Made by a program: the position numbers and the translations under genes. A DNA stretch of 64,000 nt from Pontibacter harenae (GTDB lineage Bacteria; Bacteroidota; Bacteroidia; Cytophagales; Hymenobacteraceae), in NCBI RefSeq assembly GCF_020907245.1, contig NZ_JAJJWH010000015.1, positions 1 to 64,000 on the forward strand. The letters run 5' to 3'. Under the pieces are notes generated by a model. That model did no database searches and was not told the origin of the DNA. It saw nothing but the letters and a program-made list of their open reading frames with translations. Below are positions 34,215-42,888 of the stretch, piece after piece. Numbering within the stretch: position 1 is the first letter of the stretch; each line of letters begins with the position of its first letter.

Positions 34215-36004
34215 TGCAACTCCAACAAGCCATTAGCCAACGCATAAGCGAAGCTCTCAAAGCTCTATTCGATATTTCTGTGGATGCCTCTCAGGTGGCG
34301 CTGCAGCCAACCCGCAAAGAGTTTGCAGGCTCTTTTACGTTTGTTACCTTTCCTTATACCAAACAGGTAGGCAAAGGGCCAGAGCAGATAGGCCAAGCGC
34401 TGGGAGATTATTTAAAAGAGCATGCCGCTGAGGTAAAGGATTTTAATGTTGTAAAAGGCTTCCTGAACCTAGAGGTAAAGGAGAATGTGTGGCTAAACCT
34501 GTTCCGCGAGCTAATGCAGAACCCAGCGTATGGTCAGGCAGAGCCGAGTGGAAAGAATGTGATTGTGGAATATTCATCTCCTAACACAAACAAACCGCTG
34601 CACCTGGGCCACCTGCGCAATAACTTTCTGGGTTACTCTGTAGCCGAAATACTGAAGGCCAACGGGCATAAAGTGCTAAAAGCTAATTTAGTGAACGACC
34701 GAGGTATCCATATCTGCAAATCGATGCTGGCTTACCAGAAAATGGGCAATGGCGAAACACCTGCAAGCAGCGGCATTAAAGGCGACCACTTGGTTGGTAA
34801 ATACTATGTGCTGTTCGATAAGGCCTATAAAGAGCAGATAGACGATCTGGTAGCGCGAGGTATGGAGAAAGAGGAGGCAAAGAAAAAAGCCCCGCTTATG
34901 CTGGAGGCCCAAGAAATGCTACAGAAGTGGGAGCAAGGCGAGGAAGAAACCGTGGCGTTGTGGAAGCAGATGAACTCTTGGGTATATGCTGGCTTTGATG
35001 AGTCTTACAAAACCATCGGCGTCGATTTTGATAAGTTCTACTACGAGTCTGGCACTTATATGCTGGGCAAAGAGCGTGTAGAAGAGGGCTTGGCAAAAGA
35101 AGTTTTCTTTAAAAAACCTGACGGCTCTGTGTGGGTAGACCTGACCGACGATGTGCTGGACCAGAAGCTGGTGCTGCGAGGCGACGGAACCTCCGTTTAT
35201 ATTACGCAAGACCTAGGAACAGCCGAACTTAAGTATAACGACTTCCCTTATGACCAATCGGTGTACGTAGTGGCCGATGAGCAGAATTACCACTTTCAGG
35301 TGCTGAAGGCTATACTTAAAAAGCTAGGAAAACCTTACGCTGAGGGTATTTACCACCTCTCTTACGGCATGGTGGACCTGCCTTCGGGCAAGATGAAGTC
35401 GAGAGAGGGAACTGTGGTAGATGCCGATGAACTGGTGCAGGAGATGGTGGATACCGCTCGCCAGCAGACCGAGGAGTTAGGTAAGATAGAAGGCTTTACA
35501 GAGCAGGAGGCGAAAGAACTATACCATACATTGGCTATGGGTGCCTTAAAATACTTCCTGCTGCGTGTGGACCCAAAGAAGCGCATGCTGTTCAACCCAC
35601 AGGAGTCTATCGATTTTAAAGGCAATACAGGACCGTTTATCCAGTACACACATGCTCGTATCTCGGCTATACTTCGTAAGGCCTCCGAAATGGGTATAGC
35701 AGTAGACGTTGCCGCTTTTGATGACTTTGAGAACCTGCACGAGACGGAGCAAGAGGTGATTTCGCAGTTGGTAAACTTCCCTGAAGTGGTTAAAGAGGCG
35801 GGTAGCCTGTATGCGCCGTCTGTTATCGCCAACTATGCCTACGAACTGGCCAAAGCCTATAACCGCTTTTACCAGGAGGTGTCCATCTTTAACGAGACAG
35901 ACGAGCAGGCACGTAAGTTCAGAATTGCACTCTCTGCCATGGTAGCTCGCTTTGTGAAAGCAAGTATGGGCTTACTGGGTATAGCAGTTCCAGAGCGTAT
36001 GTAG
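34214..36004 (+). CDS. argS: Arginyl-tRNA synthetase
   Basis: 596 aa, class I synthetase. N-terminal Add-1 domain (about 1-105), HIGH motif as HLGHLRN near 133, KMSKS equivalent in SGKMKSREGT, and a C-terminal DALR anticodon domain starting near PFIQYTHARISAIL. It charges tRNA-Arg with arginine. The ATG overlaps the stop of the ureohydrolase gene (TAATG), an unusual pairing that ties arginine consumption to tRNA charging. Confidence 0.97.
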   Translation: MQLQQAISQRISEALKALFDISVDASQVALQPTRKEFAGSFTFVTFPYTKQVGKGPEQIGQALGDYLKEHAAEVKDFNVVKGFLNLEVKENVWLNLFRELMQNPAYGQAEPSGKNVIVEYSSPNTNKPLHLGHLRNNFLGYSVAEILKANGHKVLKANLVNDRGIHICKSMLAYQKMGNGETPASSGIKGDHLVGKYYVLFDKAYKEQIDDLVARGMEKEEAKKKAPLMLEAQEMLQKWEQGEEETVALWKQMNSWVYAGFDESYKTIGVDFDKFYYESGTYMLGKERVEEGLAKEVFFKKPDGSVWVDLTDDVLDQKLVLRGDGTSVYITQDLGTAELKYNDFPYDQSVYVVADEQNYHFQVLKAILKKLGKPYAEGIYHLSYGMVDLPSGKMKSREGTVVDADELVQEMVDTARQQTEELGKIEGFTEQEAKELYHTLAMGALKYFLLRVDPKKRMLFNPQESIDFKGNTGPFIQYTHARISAILRKASEMGIAVDVAAFDDFENLHETEQEVISQLVNFPEVVKEAGSLYAPSVIANYAYELAKAYNRFYQEVSIFNETDEQARKFRIALSAMVARFVKASMGLLGIAVPERM

Positions 36005-36086
36005 TAAAATAATTTAGCTGTAGAAGGTTGTATTTTAAAATGTTAAGTGTAAACTTTTTGTTAAATAGATGCAGATGTTACAACAT

Positions 36087-36119
36087 TTTAAACAATAATG
36101 CGATTATATTGTATCTTTG
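36087..36119 (+). promoter_or_regulatory. Promoter of the glutathione peroxidase gene
   Basis: TTTA (36087-36090), 21 bases, TATCTTTG (36112-36119). Transcription starting near 36126 rules out the in-frame ATG at 36028 and supports the ATG at 36160. Confidence 0.7.
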
Positions 36120-36159
36120 TGTAGTTCACAATATTACAGCAAAGATCAAAGCTTTACGT

Positions 36160-36759
36160 ATGATGAAAACATCTACATTTTTACTCCAGGCAGCCGTATT
36201 ATTGGCGCTGGTTGCTATGGCCTCATTTACGGCACCAAAAGCAGACTCAAAAGCAACAACACTAGATACTATGGAAAATGAAGCGGCGGTAGCGAAAGGC
36301 TTTTATTCTTTTAAAATGCAGTCTTTGGAAGGCAAAAAGGTTGATTTCTCAAAGTATAAAGGCAAAAAAGTATTGTTGGTGAACACTGCATCAGAATGTG
36401 GTTATACGCCACAATACGCCGATTTGCAGAAGCTACATGAAACACATGGCGACAAGGTTGTTGTATTAGGCTTCCCTGCTAATAATTTTGGTGGGCAAGA
36501 GCCAGGTTCCACCGAAGAGATTGCTAGCTTTTGCCAGAAGAACTATGGTGTAACTTTCCAGATGTTCGATAAAGTTTCGGTGCTGGGCGAAGATCAGCAT
36601 CCTTTGTATAGCTGGCTACAGCAGCAGGCACCAAACAAGGAAAAGCCAAGCTGGAACTTCTGTAAGTATTTAGTGGACGAAAATGGCAAAGTAGTAGCCT
36701 TCTTTCCTTCAAAAGTAAAGCCGATGAGTGAAGAGCTTTTGGCAGCTATCAACAAATAA
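36160..36759 (+). CDS. Exported glutathione peroxidase-like thiol peroxidase
   Basis: 199 aa from ATG 36160 (or 36163). A hydrophobic leader (FLLQAAVLLALVAMASFTAP) suggests export to the periplasm. The catalytic tetrad region is complete: Cys in NTASECGYTPQY (Cys, not selenocysteine), Gln in FPANNFGGQEPG, Trp and Asn in PSWNFCKYL. A second Cys in SFCQKNYG fits a thioredoxin-dependent (resolving Cys) mechanism, as in most bacterial members. It reduces hydrogen peroxide or lipid peroxides. Confidence 0.93.
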   Translation: MMKTSTFLLQAAVLLALVAMASFTAPKADSKATTLDTMENEAAVAKGFYSFKMQSLEGKKVDFSKYKGKKVLLVNTASECGYTPQYADLQKLHETHGDKVVVLGFPANNFGGQEPGSTEEIASFCQKNYGVTFQMFDKVSVLGEDQHPLYSWLQQQAPNKEKPSWNFCKYLVDENGKVVAFFPSKVKPMSEELLAAINK

Positions 36760-36782
36760 CAATTTATAGTTAAGTTTTAGAA

Positions 36783-37715
36783 TTGACTGAAGTGAATCAT
36801 TATACTGAAAATCCAGGCTTGGTGAAGGCCTGGATTTCTGCTTTTAGACCCCGTACGCTACCTTTGGCATTGTCTTGCATTGGTATGGGTGGTTTTATGG
36901 CAGCGGCACACGGTGCCTTTAACGGTACAATTGTAGCGCTCTGTGTGCTTACCACGCTCTTTCTGCAGATACTCTCTAACCTGGCTAACGACTACGGTGA
37001 TTCTGTGCATGGTGCCGACAGCGTACATCGGGAGGGGCCGAAGCGGGCTGTGCAGGCAGGGCTGATTAAGGCGGAACACATGAAAAAGGGGATGATGGTG
37101 TTCAGTGCACTGTCGCTGCTGTCTGGCTTGCTGTTGCTGTGGGTTGCTTTTGGTGCGGAAGGTATGCTGCTGGCGCTGCTGTTTCTTGCTATTGGCTTGG
37201 CTTGTATTTGGGCAGCTATCAACTATACGGCAGGTTCTAAACCCTATGGCTATGCTGGACTGGGCGATATTTCGGTTTTTGTTTTCTTTGGACTGGTGGG
37301 TGTGCTAGGTACATACTTTCTTCAAGCGCAAACGCTAAATGCGGTAGTTGTACTTCCAGCCTTGATTTGTGGCTTCTTCGCGACTGCGGTTTTAAATGTA
37401 AACAACATCCGCGATATCAATTCCGACCTACTGGCAGGTAAGCATTCTATACCTGTGCGCATAGGTCAAAAACCTGCACGTGTTTACCACCTGTGCCTCT
37501 TGCTAGGTGGAGTGGCAAGTGCCTTTGCGTACGTATTGCTGAACTTTTATAGTTGGTGGCAACTGCTATTCGTGTTGGCTGTGCCTTTAGTTATAGTTAA
37601 CGGTGTGAGCGTGTGGCGCAAAAGAACCTCCGTGGAACTGGACCCGTACCTGAAGCAGATGGCCATAACCACTTTACTTTTTGTGTTACTGTTCGGAATA
37701 GGGCAGCTACTGTAG
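36783..37715 (+). CDS. menA: 1,4-dihydroxy-2-naphthoate polyprenyltransferase
   Basis: 310 aa from a TTG at 36783. UbiA-superfamily membrane prenyltransferase with about nine membrane segments. First Asp-rich motif NLANDYGDSVHGAD, second DINSDLLAGKHSIPVRIG. The start AWISAFRPRTLPLALSCIGMG is typical of MenA. It attaches the polyprenyl tail during menaquinone synthesis, the main quinone of Bacteroidota. Lies 23 bases after the peroxidase gene and ends in a terminator hairpin. Confidence 0.93.
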   Translation: MTEVNHYTENPGLVKAWISAFRPRTLPLALSCIGMGGFMAAAHGAFNGTIVALCVLTTLFLQILSNLANDYGDSVHGADSVHREGPKRAVQAGLIKAEHMKKGMMVFSALSLLSGLLLLWVAFGAEGMLLALLFLAIGLACIWAAINYTAGSKPYGYAGLGDISVFVFFGLVGVLGTYFLQAQTLNAVVVLPALICGFFATAVLNVNNIRDINSDLLAGKHSIPVRIGQKPARVYHLCLLLGGVASAFAYVLLNFYSWWQLLFVLAVPLVIVNGVSVWRKRTSVELDPYLKQMAITTLLFVLLFGIGQLL

Positions 37716-37741
37716 TTATAGAATTACTTTTAAGAGCATCA

Positions 37742-37770
37742 ACGGCAGGTTATAATATATAGCCTGCCGT
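37742..37770 (+). terminator. Terminator after menA
   Basis: Stem ACGGCAGG / CCTGCCGT extended by further A-T and one G-T pair, followed by TTTTATTT, 26 bases after the menA stop. Confidence 0.88.
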
Positions 37771-38037
37771 TTTTATTTAAGTACTAAGATGATTGCAGAC
37801 GTCACATGATGCTCTATAAGTTGTCCGTGTAACTGTAACTTAAAGCCTCTGTAGTTCAAAACCTTTGTCTTCGGCCAAAATACGTTTTTGAAAGAGAAAT
37901 TCTTCCCTCTTATAGGTCATTAACAGGATGTTGGATAGCTAAGGAACAGGAGCACTCTTGGCAGACCTGGAAGTTTAGTATCCTGATGAGTTTAATCCCG
38001 TAAATTCAGTTTAATGTAGCAACACAAAATACAACAC
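37771..38037. other. Intergenic region upstream of the aldo/keto reductase gene
   Basis: No gene, repeat or convincing promoter seen. The last 40 bases are AT-rich and precede the ATG directly. Confidence 0.4.
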
Positions 38038-38988
38038 ATGCAAAAAAGAAAGCTAGGAAACTCAGAATTAGAAATAGCACCGTTAGCCTTTGGTGGAAAC
38101 GTATTTGGCTGGACAGCTGACGAAGCCACATCCTTCAAATTATTGGATGCCTTTACAGATGCAGGTTATAATTTTATCGATACAGCAGATGTATACTCTC
38201 GCTGGGCCTCTAGCAACGAAGGCGGCGAGTCGGAGGCCATTATAGGTAAATGGCTGAAGCAGCACGGAAACCGTGATAAAGTAATCGTTGCCACCAAAGT
38301 AGGCAGCGAAATGGGAGAGGGTATGAAAGGTCTGTCCAAAGCATATATTCAGAAAGCGGTAGAAGCTTCGCTAAGGCGCCTGCAAACAGACTACATCGAC
38401 CTCTACCAATCTCATTACGACGACCCCGATACACCTGTGGAGGAGACGCTGGAAGCTTATGCACAACTCATAAAAGAAGGTAAAGTGCGTGTGATAGGCG
38501 CCTCCAACTTCGAGCCAGAGCGACTGCTGGAGTCGCTGGAGGTAAGTAAGGCAAACGGATTGCCACGATACGAGTGCTTTCAGCCCGAGTATAACCTCTA
38601 CGACAGAGAAGATTATGAGAACAAATACGAGCAAATCTGTACCGAGCATGACTTAGGCGTAATTAGTTACTACAGCCTGGCTAGTGGCTTTTTAACAGGA
38701 AAGTATCGCTCTGAAGACGATTTAAGCCAAAGCCAGCGTGGAGGTGGCGTGAAAAAATACTTAGATGATCGGGGTTTACAAATTTTAGATGCTCTGGACA
38801 ATCTGGCAGAAGAATACAGTACTTCTCCAGCCAGTGTTGCTCTGGCTTGGCTAGAAGCCCGTGCCAGTATAACAGCTCCCATTGCCAGTGCTACAAACCT
38901 GTCACAGCTAGATGATTTGATAAAAGCCGCTGATCTTAACCTCAACAATTCGGCAATTCAGCAACTGACACAGGCAAGCGCCTACTAA
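38038..38988 (+). CDS. Aldo/keto reductase (YajO/Tas-like group)
   Basis: 316 aa TIM-barrel NADPH-dependent oxidoreductase. Catalytic tetrad candidates: Asp and Tyr in FIDTADVYSRW, Lys in VIVATKVGSEM, His in DLYQSHYDDPDTP. The coenzyme end is recognisable (YYSLASGFLTGKY, SITAPIASATNLSQL). The RWASSNEGGESE insertion after the Tyr matches the group acting on general aldehydes and ketones; no specific substrate can be named. Monocistronic. Confidence 0.92.
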   Translation: MQKRKLGNSELEIAPLAFGGNVFGWTADEATSFKLLDAFTDAGYNFIDTADVYSRWASSNEGGESEAIIGKWLKQHGNRDKVIVATKVGSEMGEGMKGLSKAYIQKAVEASLRRLQTDYIDLYQSHYDDPDTPVEETLEAYAQLIKEGKVRVIGASNFEPERLLESLEVSKANGLPRYECFQPEYNLYDREDYENKYEQICTEHDLGVISYYSLASGFLTGKYRSEDDLSQSQRGGGVKKYLDDRGLQILDALDNLAEEYSTSPASVALAWLEARASITAPIASATNLSQLDDLIKAADLNLNNSAIQQLTQASAY

Positions 38989-39108
38989 AGCCATATTTTA
39001 TTAGGCATTATTCGTTGCTCTAGTTTCGGAATAGCGATTAATTTCTCCTTTCAATATGGTGCTTTAGTTGGCAACCTTCCGAAACGTCTTTCTGAACTTT
39101 AACCATAT

Positions 39109-39136
39109 AAGGAGTCGTAACCTATAGCGGCTCCTT
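39109..39136 (+). terminator. Terminator between the aldo/keto reductase gene and convergent gene
   Basis: Nine-base stem AAGGAGTCG with CGGCTCCTT (one G-T pair), 10-base loop, then TTTTTA. It ends two bases before the stop of the convergent gene at 39138. Confidence 0.75.
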
Positions 39137-39137
39137 T

Positions 39138-39743
39138 TTAAAATATGCGGATAACGTCTGGAGCTTTAAAACGGCTTTCTTGTCGCTGGGTCTGTTGCTG
39201 CTTAAACATTTTAAAATTACCCTCAGCATCCATTGGAGCAATATCTAATATAGACTTTGGCGCTACCATCGGGAAATTGGTGTTGATGTGTGGCCCCTTA
39301 GGCAATTCAACCTTAAGTACAGCTTGTTTAAAATCTCGTTCTGTAGCCCATGGCATAACCTGTACCGTTGGCAGTTCTGTTGCGCTTTGTAGCAGTTTTA
39401 TATGGACTGTATAATTTTGTCCAGCAGAACTTTCGGGTATAACCAAACACTTTTTCTGATAGCCCAATGCACTGTACACGACACTGTCGCCCGCAGACAC
39501 AGGCAAAGTATAATAACCGTTAGCAGCTGTTTGCGTGCCTCTATTTTTAGTAGGTATATATACTGCTACACCTGCCTCTGTGGCCATACTATCGCCCAGC
39601 ACTACAAAACCTGACAGTTGCACTACCTGTTGCCTTACCTGTGCAGCTGCTTCACCTACTGCAGCCACAAAAAGAATCGCCATGATGGAAAGTACTATGA
39701 GCAAACTGTTTGCTGTAGCCTTGCCTTTTGTTGTGTGCTGCAT
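39138..39743 (-). CDS. Exported protein with carboxypeptidase-regulatory-like (CarboxypepD) domain
   Basis: 201 aa. N-terminal signal or anchor (LLIVLSIMAILFVAAVGEAAAQ, about 14-35), then a beta-sandwich domain (about 42-120): QLSGFVVLGDSMATEAGVAVYI, GTQTAANGYYTLPVSAGDSVVYSALGYQ. It is the domain that precedes plugs in TonB receptors, but here alone. The C-terminal 60 residues are specific (PWATERDFKQAVLKVELPKG, Gln-rich tail). Stand-alone copies are frequent in Bacteroidota with unknown role. Confidence 0.85.
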   Translation of the reverse strand: MQHTTKGKATANSLLIVLSIMAILFVAAVGEAAAQVRQQVVQLSGFVVLGDSMATEAGVAVYIPTKNRGTQTAANGYYTLPVSAGDSVVYSALGYQKKCLVIPESSAGQNYTVHIKLLQSATELPTVQVMPWATERDFKQAVLKVELPKGPHINTNFPMVAPKSILDIAPMDAEGNFKMFKQQQTQRQESRFKAPDVIRIF

Positions 39744-39803
39744 ATATAGAGCTAACGCAATAGTCAGCCCTATATTGAGTTTAAAGTACAGACAAAGGTT
39801 TTA

Positions 39804-40289
39804 TTAAAGATGATCTTTTGTGAACTGTAACGGCAGGAGATCACTTACCGAGTGGCAGCGGTAAAACGTGCCTTCAGGACCTTGCAGAATAACAGGTATA
39901 GCTTCCTGTTGCTTGTGCTCATACTCTGACATTACCTGCCTACATGCGCCACAGGGCATTGCTGGCAAGAATTTTTCTTCGCTAAGGCGTCGAGCTGTAA
40001 CAGCCAGCAATTTTATTTTTTTGTTAGGATATTGGGCACTCATACCAAAAAGGGCAGTACGCTCGGCGCATAATCCTGAAGGGTAGGCGGCATTTTCCTG
40101 GTTGCTTCCTCTAAAGATGGAGCCATCTTCCAGTAAAAGCGAAGCGCCTACTAAAAAGTTTGAGTAAGGGGCATATGCATCGTTGGCAGCTTCTTGTGCT
40201 ACCTGTAAGGCTTCTTTTTCCTGTGCTGTCAGTTCTTCTTCTGATTCCAGCACATCTATGGTGATATTTATATTTAGCTCACTTGCCAT
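39804..40289 (-). CDS. cdd: Cytidine deaminase
   Basis: 161 aa. Zinc motifs are intact: GLCAERTALF (CAE with proton-shuttle Glu) and MPCGACRQVMSE (PCxxC). Substrate loop PYSNFLVGASLLLEDGSIFRGSNQENAAYPSG matches homotetrameric deaminases, with a slightly longer N-terminus (about 20 acidic residues). It converts cytidine and deoxycytidine to uridines in pyrimidine salvage. It works with the nucleoside phosphorylase at 62894, although the two are far apart. Divergent from the next gene. Confidence 0.95.
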   Translation of the reverse strand: MASELNINITIDVLESEEELTAQEKEALQVAQEAANDAYAPYSNFLVGASLLLEDGSIFRGSNQENAAYPSGLCAERTALFGMSAQYPNKKIKLLAVTARRLSEEKFLPAMPCGACRQVMSEYEHKQQEAIPVILQGPEGTFYRCHSVSDLLPLQFTKDHL

Positions 40290-40411
40290 TTAGTCCCTGT
40301 TAGGTTTAAAAATGAGAAAAGGGCTTTAAATATACTATTTTTTGCTTACATAAGAAGATTAAATATTTGCCTTGATTGCTGTAATGCTTAACTTTTGGCA
40401 AACCTGCTGCT

Positions 40412-41752
40412 ATGAAAAAGATTTTGCTACTCGGTGCTGGGCGCTCAGCCTCTTCTCTTATAAAGTATTTCCTCCAGAATGCCCCTACCGAAAATTGGCA
40501 GATCCGCATCGGCGATATTGCTGTTGAGCACCTGCAGGCGGCGCTGGAACCGCATAGTTTTGCAGAGGCTTTTGTGTTTGATGTGCATAAAGCGGAGCAG
40601 CGGGCAAGGGAGGTAAGCCAGGCTGAAATGGTAATTTCATTGCTGCCTGCGGTTTTCCACATAGAGGTGGCAAAGGAGTGTGTAAAACAGGGAAAGAACC
40701 TAATTACGGCATCTTATGTAACGCCTGCTATCCAGGAACTACACCTGGAGGCACAGGAAAAGGGAATAACTATCCTAATGGAGTCTGGCTTAGATCCTGG
40801 TATAGATCACATGTCGGCTATGGACGTGATAAGGCGGGTGCAGGAGCAGGGTGGAAAAATTACTTCTTTTAAATCTTATACAGGAGGTTTGGTAGCACCC
40901 GAATCCGATAATAATCCCTGGCGCTATAAATTTACGTGGAACCCTAGAAACGTAGTGCTGGCAGGACAGGGAACAGCTAAGTACATCAGAAACGGAGAGT
41001 ATAAGTACATCCCGAACTACCAACTGTTCACTCGAACCGACGAGTTTTTTGTAGAAGGCTACGGCCACTTCGAAGGCTATGCTAACCGAGACTCGCTAAG
41101 TTACCGTGAACCATACGGCCTGCAGGATATACCTACCATGCTACGTGGTACCTTGCGTCGCCCAGGCTATTGCGAAGCTTGGAATGTATTTGTGCAACTA
41201 GGCTTGACCGACGACAGCTATACCTTAGATGGCTCTGAACGCATGACCTACCGCAGCTTTTTGGAAGCTTTTCTGCCACCTGCCACTGATCCAGCACAAA
41301 CGATAGCGCAGCGCCTGTGTAAGTATGCAGGTATAGCCTTAAATGGTGAAATTATGAAGAAGTTGGTATGGTTGGGGCTATTTGAAGAAAAGCCTGTTGC
41401 ATTAGCCAACGCCACACCTGCCCAGGTGCTGGAGAAGATGCTGAAAGAGAGGTGGACTTTAGCACCTGGCGACAAAGACATGATTGTGATGCAACACTTA
41501 TTTAAGTATGAGTTGCAGGCGAAACAGTATGGGTTAGTAACTTCTTTGGTAGTTTTGGGAGATGATGAGGTACAAACAGCTATGGCTAAAACAGTGGGCT
41601 TGCCTGTAGGAATACTTGCAAAGCTGTCGCTGCAGGGGAAAATAAATCGTAAAGGCGTTGTGATACCAATTTACCCAGAACTATACGAGCCTGTGCTGGA
41701 GGAGCTAAAACAGTACGGAGTAAATTTTGTGGAGAAGGAAGAAGAAAAATGA
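40412..41752 (+). CDS. Saccharopine dehydrogenase family protein
   Basis: 446 aa. Rossmann start KKILLLGAGRSASSLIKYF, then the alternating catalytic region MESGLDPGIDHMSAMDVI with the family's conserved ESGLDPG stretch and SYTGGLVAPESDNNPWRYKFTWNPRNV. This resembles LYS9-like saccharopine reductases/dehydrogenases of lysine metabolism and related enzymes. In Bacteroidota it may act on saccharopine or an analogous amino acid adduct; not settled by sequence alone. Stands alone between two minus-strand genes. Confidence 0.88.
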   Translation: MKKILLLGAGRSASSLIKYFLQNAPTENWQIRIGDIAVEHLQAALEPHSFAEAFVFDVHKAEQRAREVSQAEMVISLLPAVFHIEVAKECVKQGKNLITASYVTPAIQELHLEAQEKGITILMESGLDPGIDHMSAMDVIRRVQEQGGKITSFKSYTGGLVAPESDNNPWRYKFTWNPRNVVLAGQGTAKYIRNGEYKYIPNYQLFTRTDEFFVEGYGHFEGYANRDSLSYREPYGLQDIPTMLRGTLRRPGYCEAWNVFVQLGLTDDSYTLDGSERMTYRSFLEAFLPPATDPAQTIAQRLCKYAGIALNGEIMKKLVWLGLFEEKPVALANATPAQVLEKMLKERWTLAPGDKDMIVMQHLFKYELQAKQYGLVTSLVVLGDDEVQTAMAKTVGLPVGILAKLSLQGKINRKGVVIPIYPELYEPVLEELKQYGVNFVEKEEEK

Positions 41753-41767
41753 TGCTGCAGTAAGAGC

Positions 41768-42514
41768 CTATGGCGCCTGTTTAGGTTTATGTTTCTCCAC
41801 TTTATAATCATCAGGAAAAGCATTAATACTGTACAAATTCGCCTCCTGCGGCTTATTTACCTGTAGGTTTTTCAGTTCCACCATCATGTATTGATGCTGG
41901 CCCTGCCAGTCTAAGAAATCCTCGTACTTGCGGGGCAGGTAATCTTTCTTGCCAATATAATAAATACGGTAGCTATGCTGCGTTTGCTCCACTTCATTGT
42001 CAGGAAAGCTGATTTTGATCGTAAAGCAAGTTGTGCCATTTACTTTCACCGCTTTACCCTTCCCTATTCGGATACCCGAGCTCCTTGTCAGTTGCTGGAA
42101 GATGTCGCTGTCTGCAGCCAAGGGGTTCAGTACCAAGTTGCCGCTAGGATTGCCCCTGATAAAGTTGAAAGCGCCAGCCGCACTATCAACTTGAAATATG
42201 GTTTCTTGCTGATGGTTGACCAGGTATAATGCTTCTCCAGTGTATAGCCGTTCAGGTTCGTCCTCCACTAGTAGCCTGAGTTTAGCACCAACATTATCTT
42301 TCGTTATTTTTTGAAAATGTACTTCTCCTGTTTTGCTAAGGGTATCATTGCTTGAGAAGAACTTGTGCCTGTAGGAGACTTCATAGCTACCTTGCTTCAC
42401 CTGCTCACAGGCTTCAGCTGCTCTGAGTAGTATCTTCTTAGCTTTAGATTGCGCAGCGAGTGGAACGGTAGCGAAAGCAAGGTACAAAAGTAGAAGTGAT
42501 AAAACTTTAGCCAC
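41768..42514 (-). CDS. Exported LolA-fold-like protein of unknown function
   Basis: 248 aa with signal peptide (LSLLLLYLAFATVPLAAQ, about 4-21). The body shows repeated strands of LolA/LolB-type half-barrels: YEVSYRHKFFSSNDTLSKTGEVHFQK, ALYLVNHQQETIFQVD, CFTIKISFPDN, YYIGKKDYLPRKYE. The last pattern (iYYigkkDyLPrkye) recurs in outer-membrane lipoprotein-sorting-like domains. It is distinct from the lolA gene at 54730. No neighbour gives a hint of substrate. Confidence 0.7.
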   Translation of the reverse strand: MAKVLSLLLLYLAFATVPLAAQSKAKKILLRAAEACEQVKQGSYEVSYRHKFFSSNDTLSKTGEVHFQKITKDNVGAKLRLLVEDEPERLYTGEALYLVNHQQETIFQVDSAAGAFNFIRGNPSGNLVLNPLAADSDIFQQLTRSSGIRIGKGKAVKVNGTTCFTIKISFPDNEVEQTQHSYRIYYIGKKDYLPRKYEDFLDWQGQHQYMMVELKNLQVNKPQEANLYSINAFPDDYKVEKHKPKQAP

Positions 42515-42888
42515 AAGTTATGCTATTGATGTCAGAGCTATATACGGTGGCGTTGTGAGTTTTACTGGTTTTTAGCCCCGGTGCGGGAATCATTCCCGTG
42601 CCTAAGTACAGTGTCGAGTCTGTGACTTGACAGGCTCGCATTGGGCAATAAACACCTGAAGCGAGAATCATCTTATGCCTTTGGGTGTATGTGAAATAGA
42701 GCTTTTCTTCCTTCAGCAAGAGATACTGCAATCGGAGCAGCCCTTGTTAGAAGTCAAGAATTTGGAGATTCGCGCCAGCGAGGTATAGATAAAGCTTTGC
42801 TGCTCTCAACAATAAAGCCTTGTCTGCAAACTATGACCAGTATAGCTGAAGGTTGTGTGTCTTGATACTTGCTACGTGTGTCGCGAAA
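42515..42888. other. Intergenic region with dispersed repeat copy A
   Basis: No gene seen. Positions 42581-42781 are one copy of a dispersed noncoding repeat whose inverted partner lies at 47905-48162. The rest shows no clear features. Confidence 0.5.
42581..42781 (+). repeat. Dispersed noncoding repeat, copy A
   Basis: About 200 bases. It starts with a small hairpin (GCGGGAATCATTCCCG) followed by GTGTCGAGTCTGTG, continues with CGGAGCAGCCCTTGTT and ends with TTTGGAGATTCGCGCCAG. The same blocks occur in the same order in the reverse complement of 47905-48162, with substitutions and a longer centre there. It holds no plausible reading frame. Confidence 0.65.

Noticed and set aside
36028..36159. 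Upstream in-frame ATG for the glutathione peroxidase gene
   Set aside because: It would precede the promoter and add a non-signal sequence before a good leader peptide.
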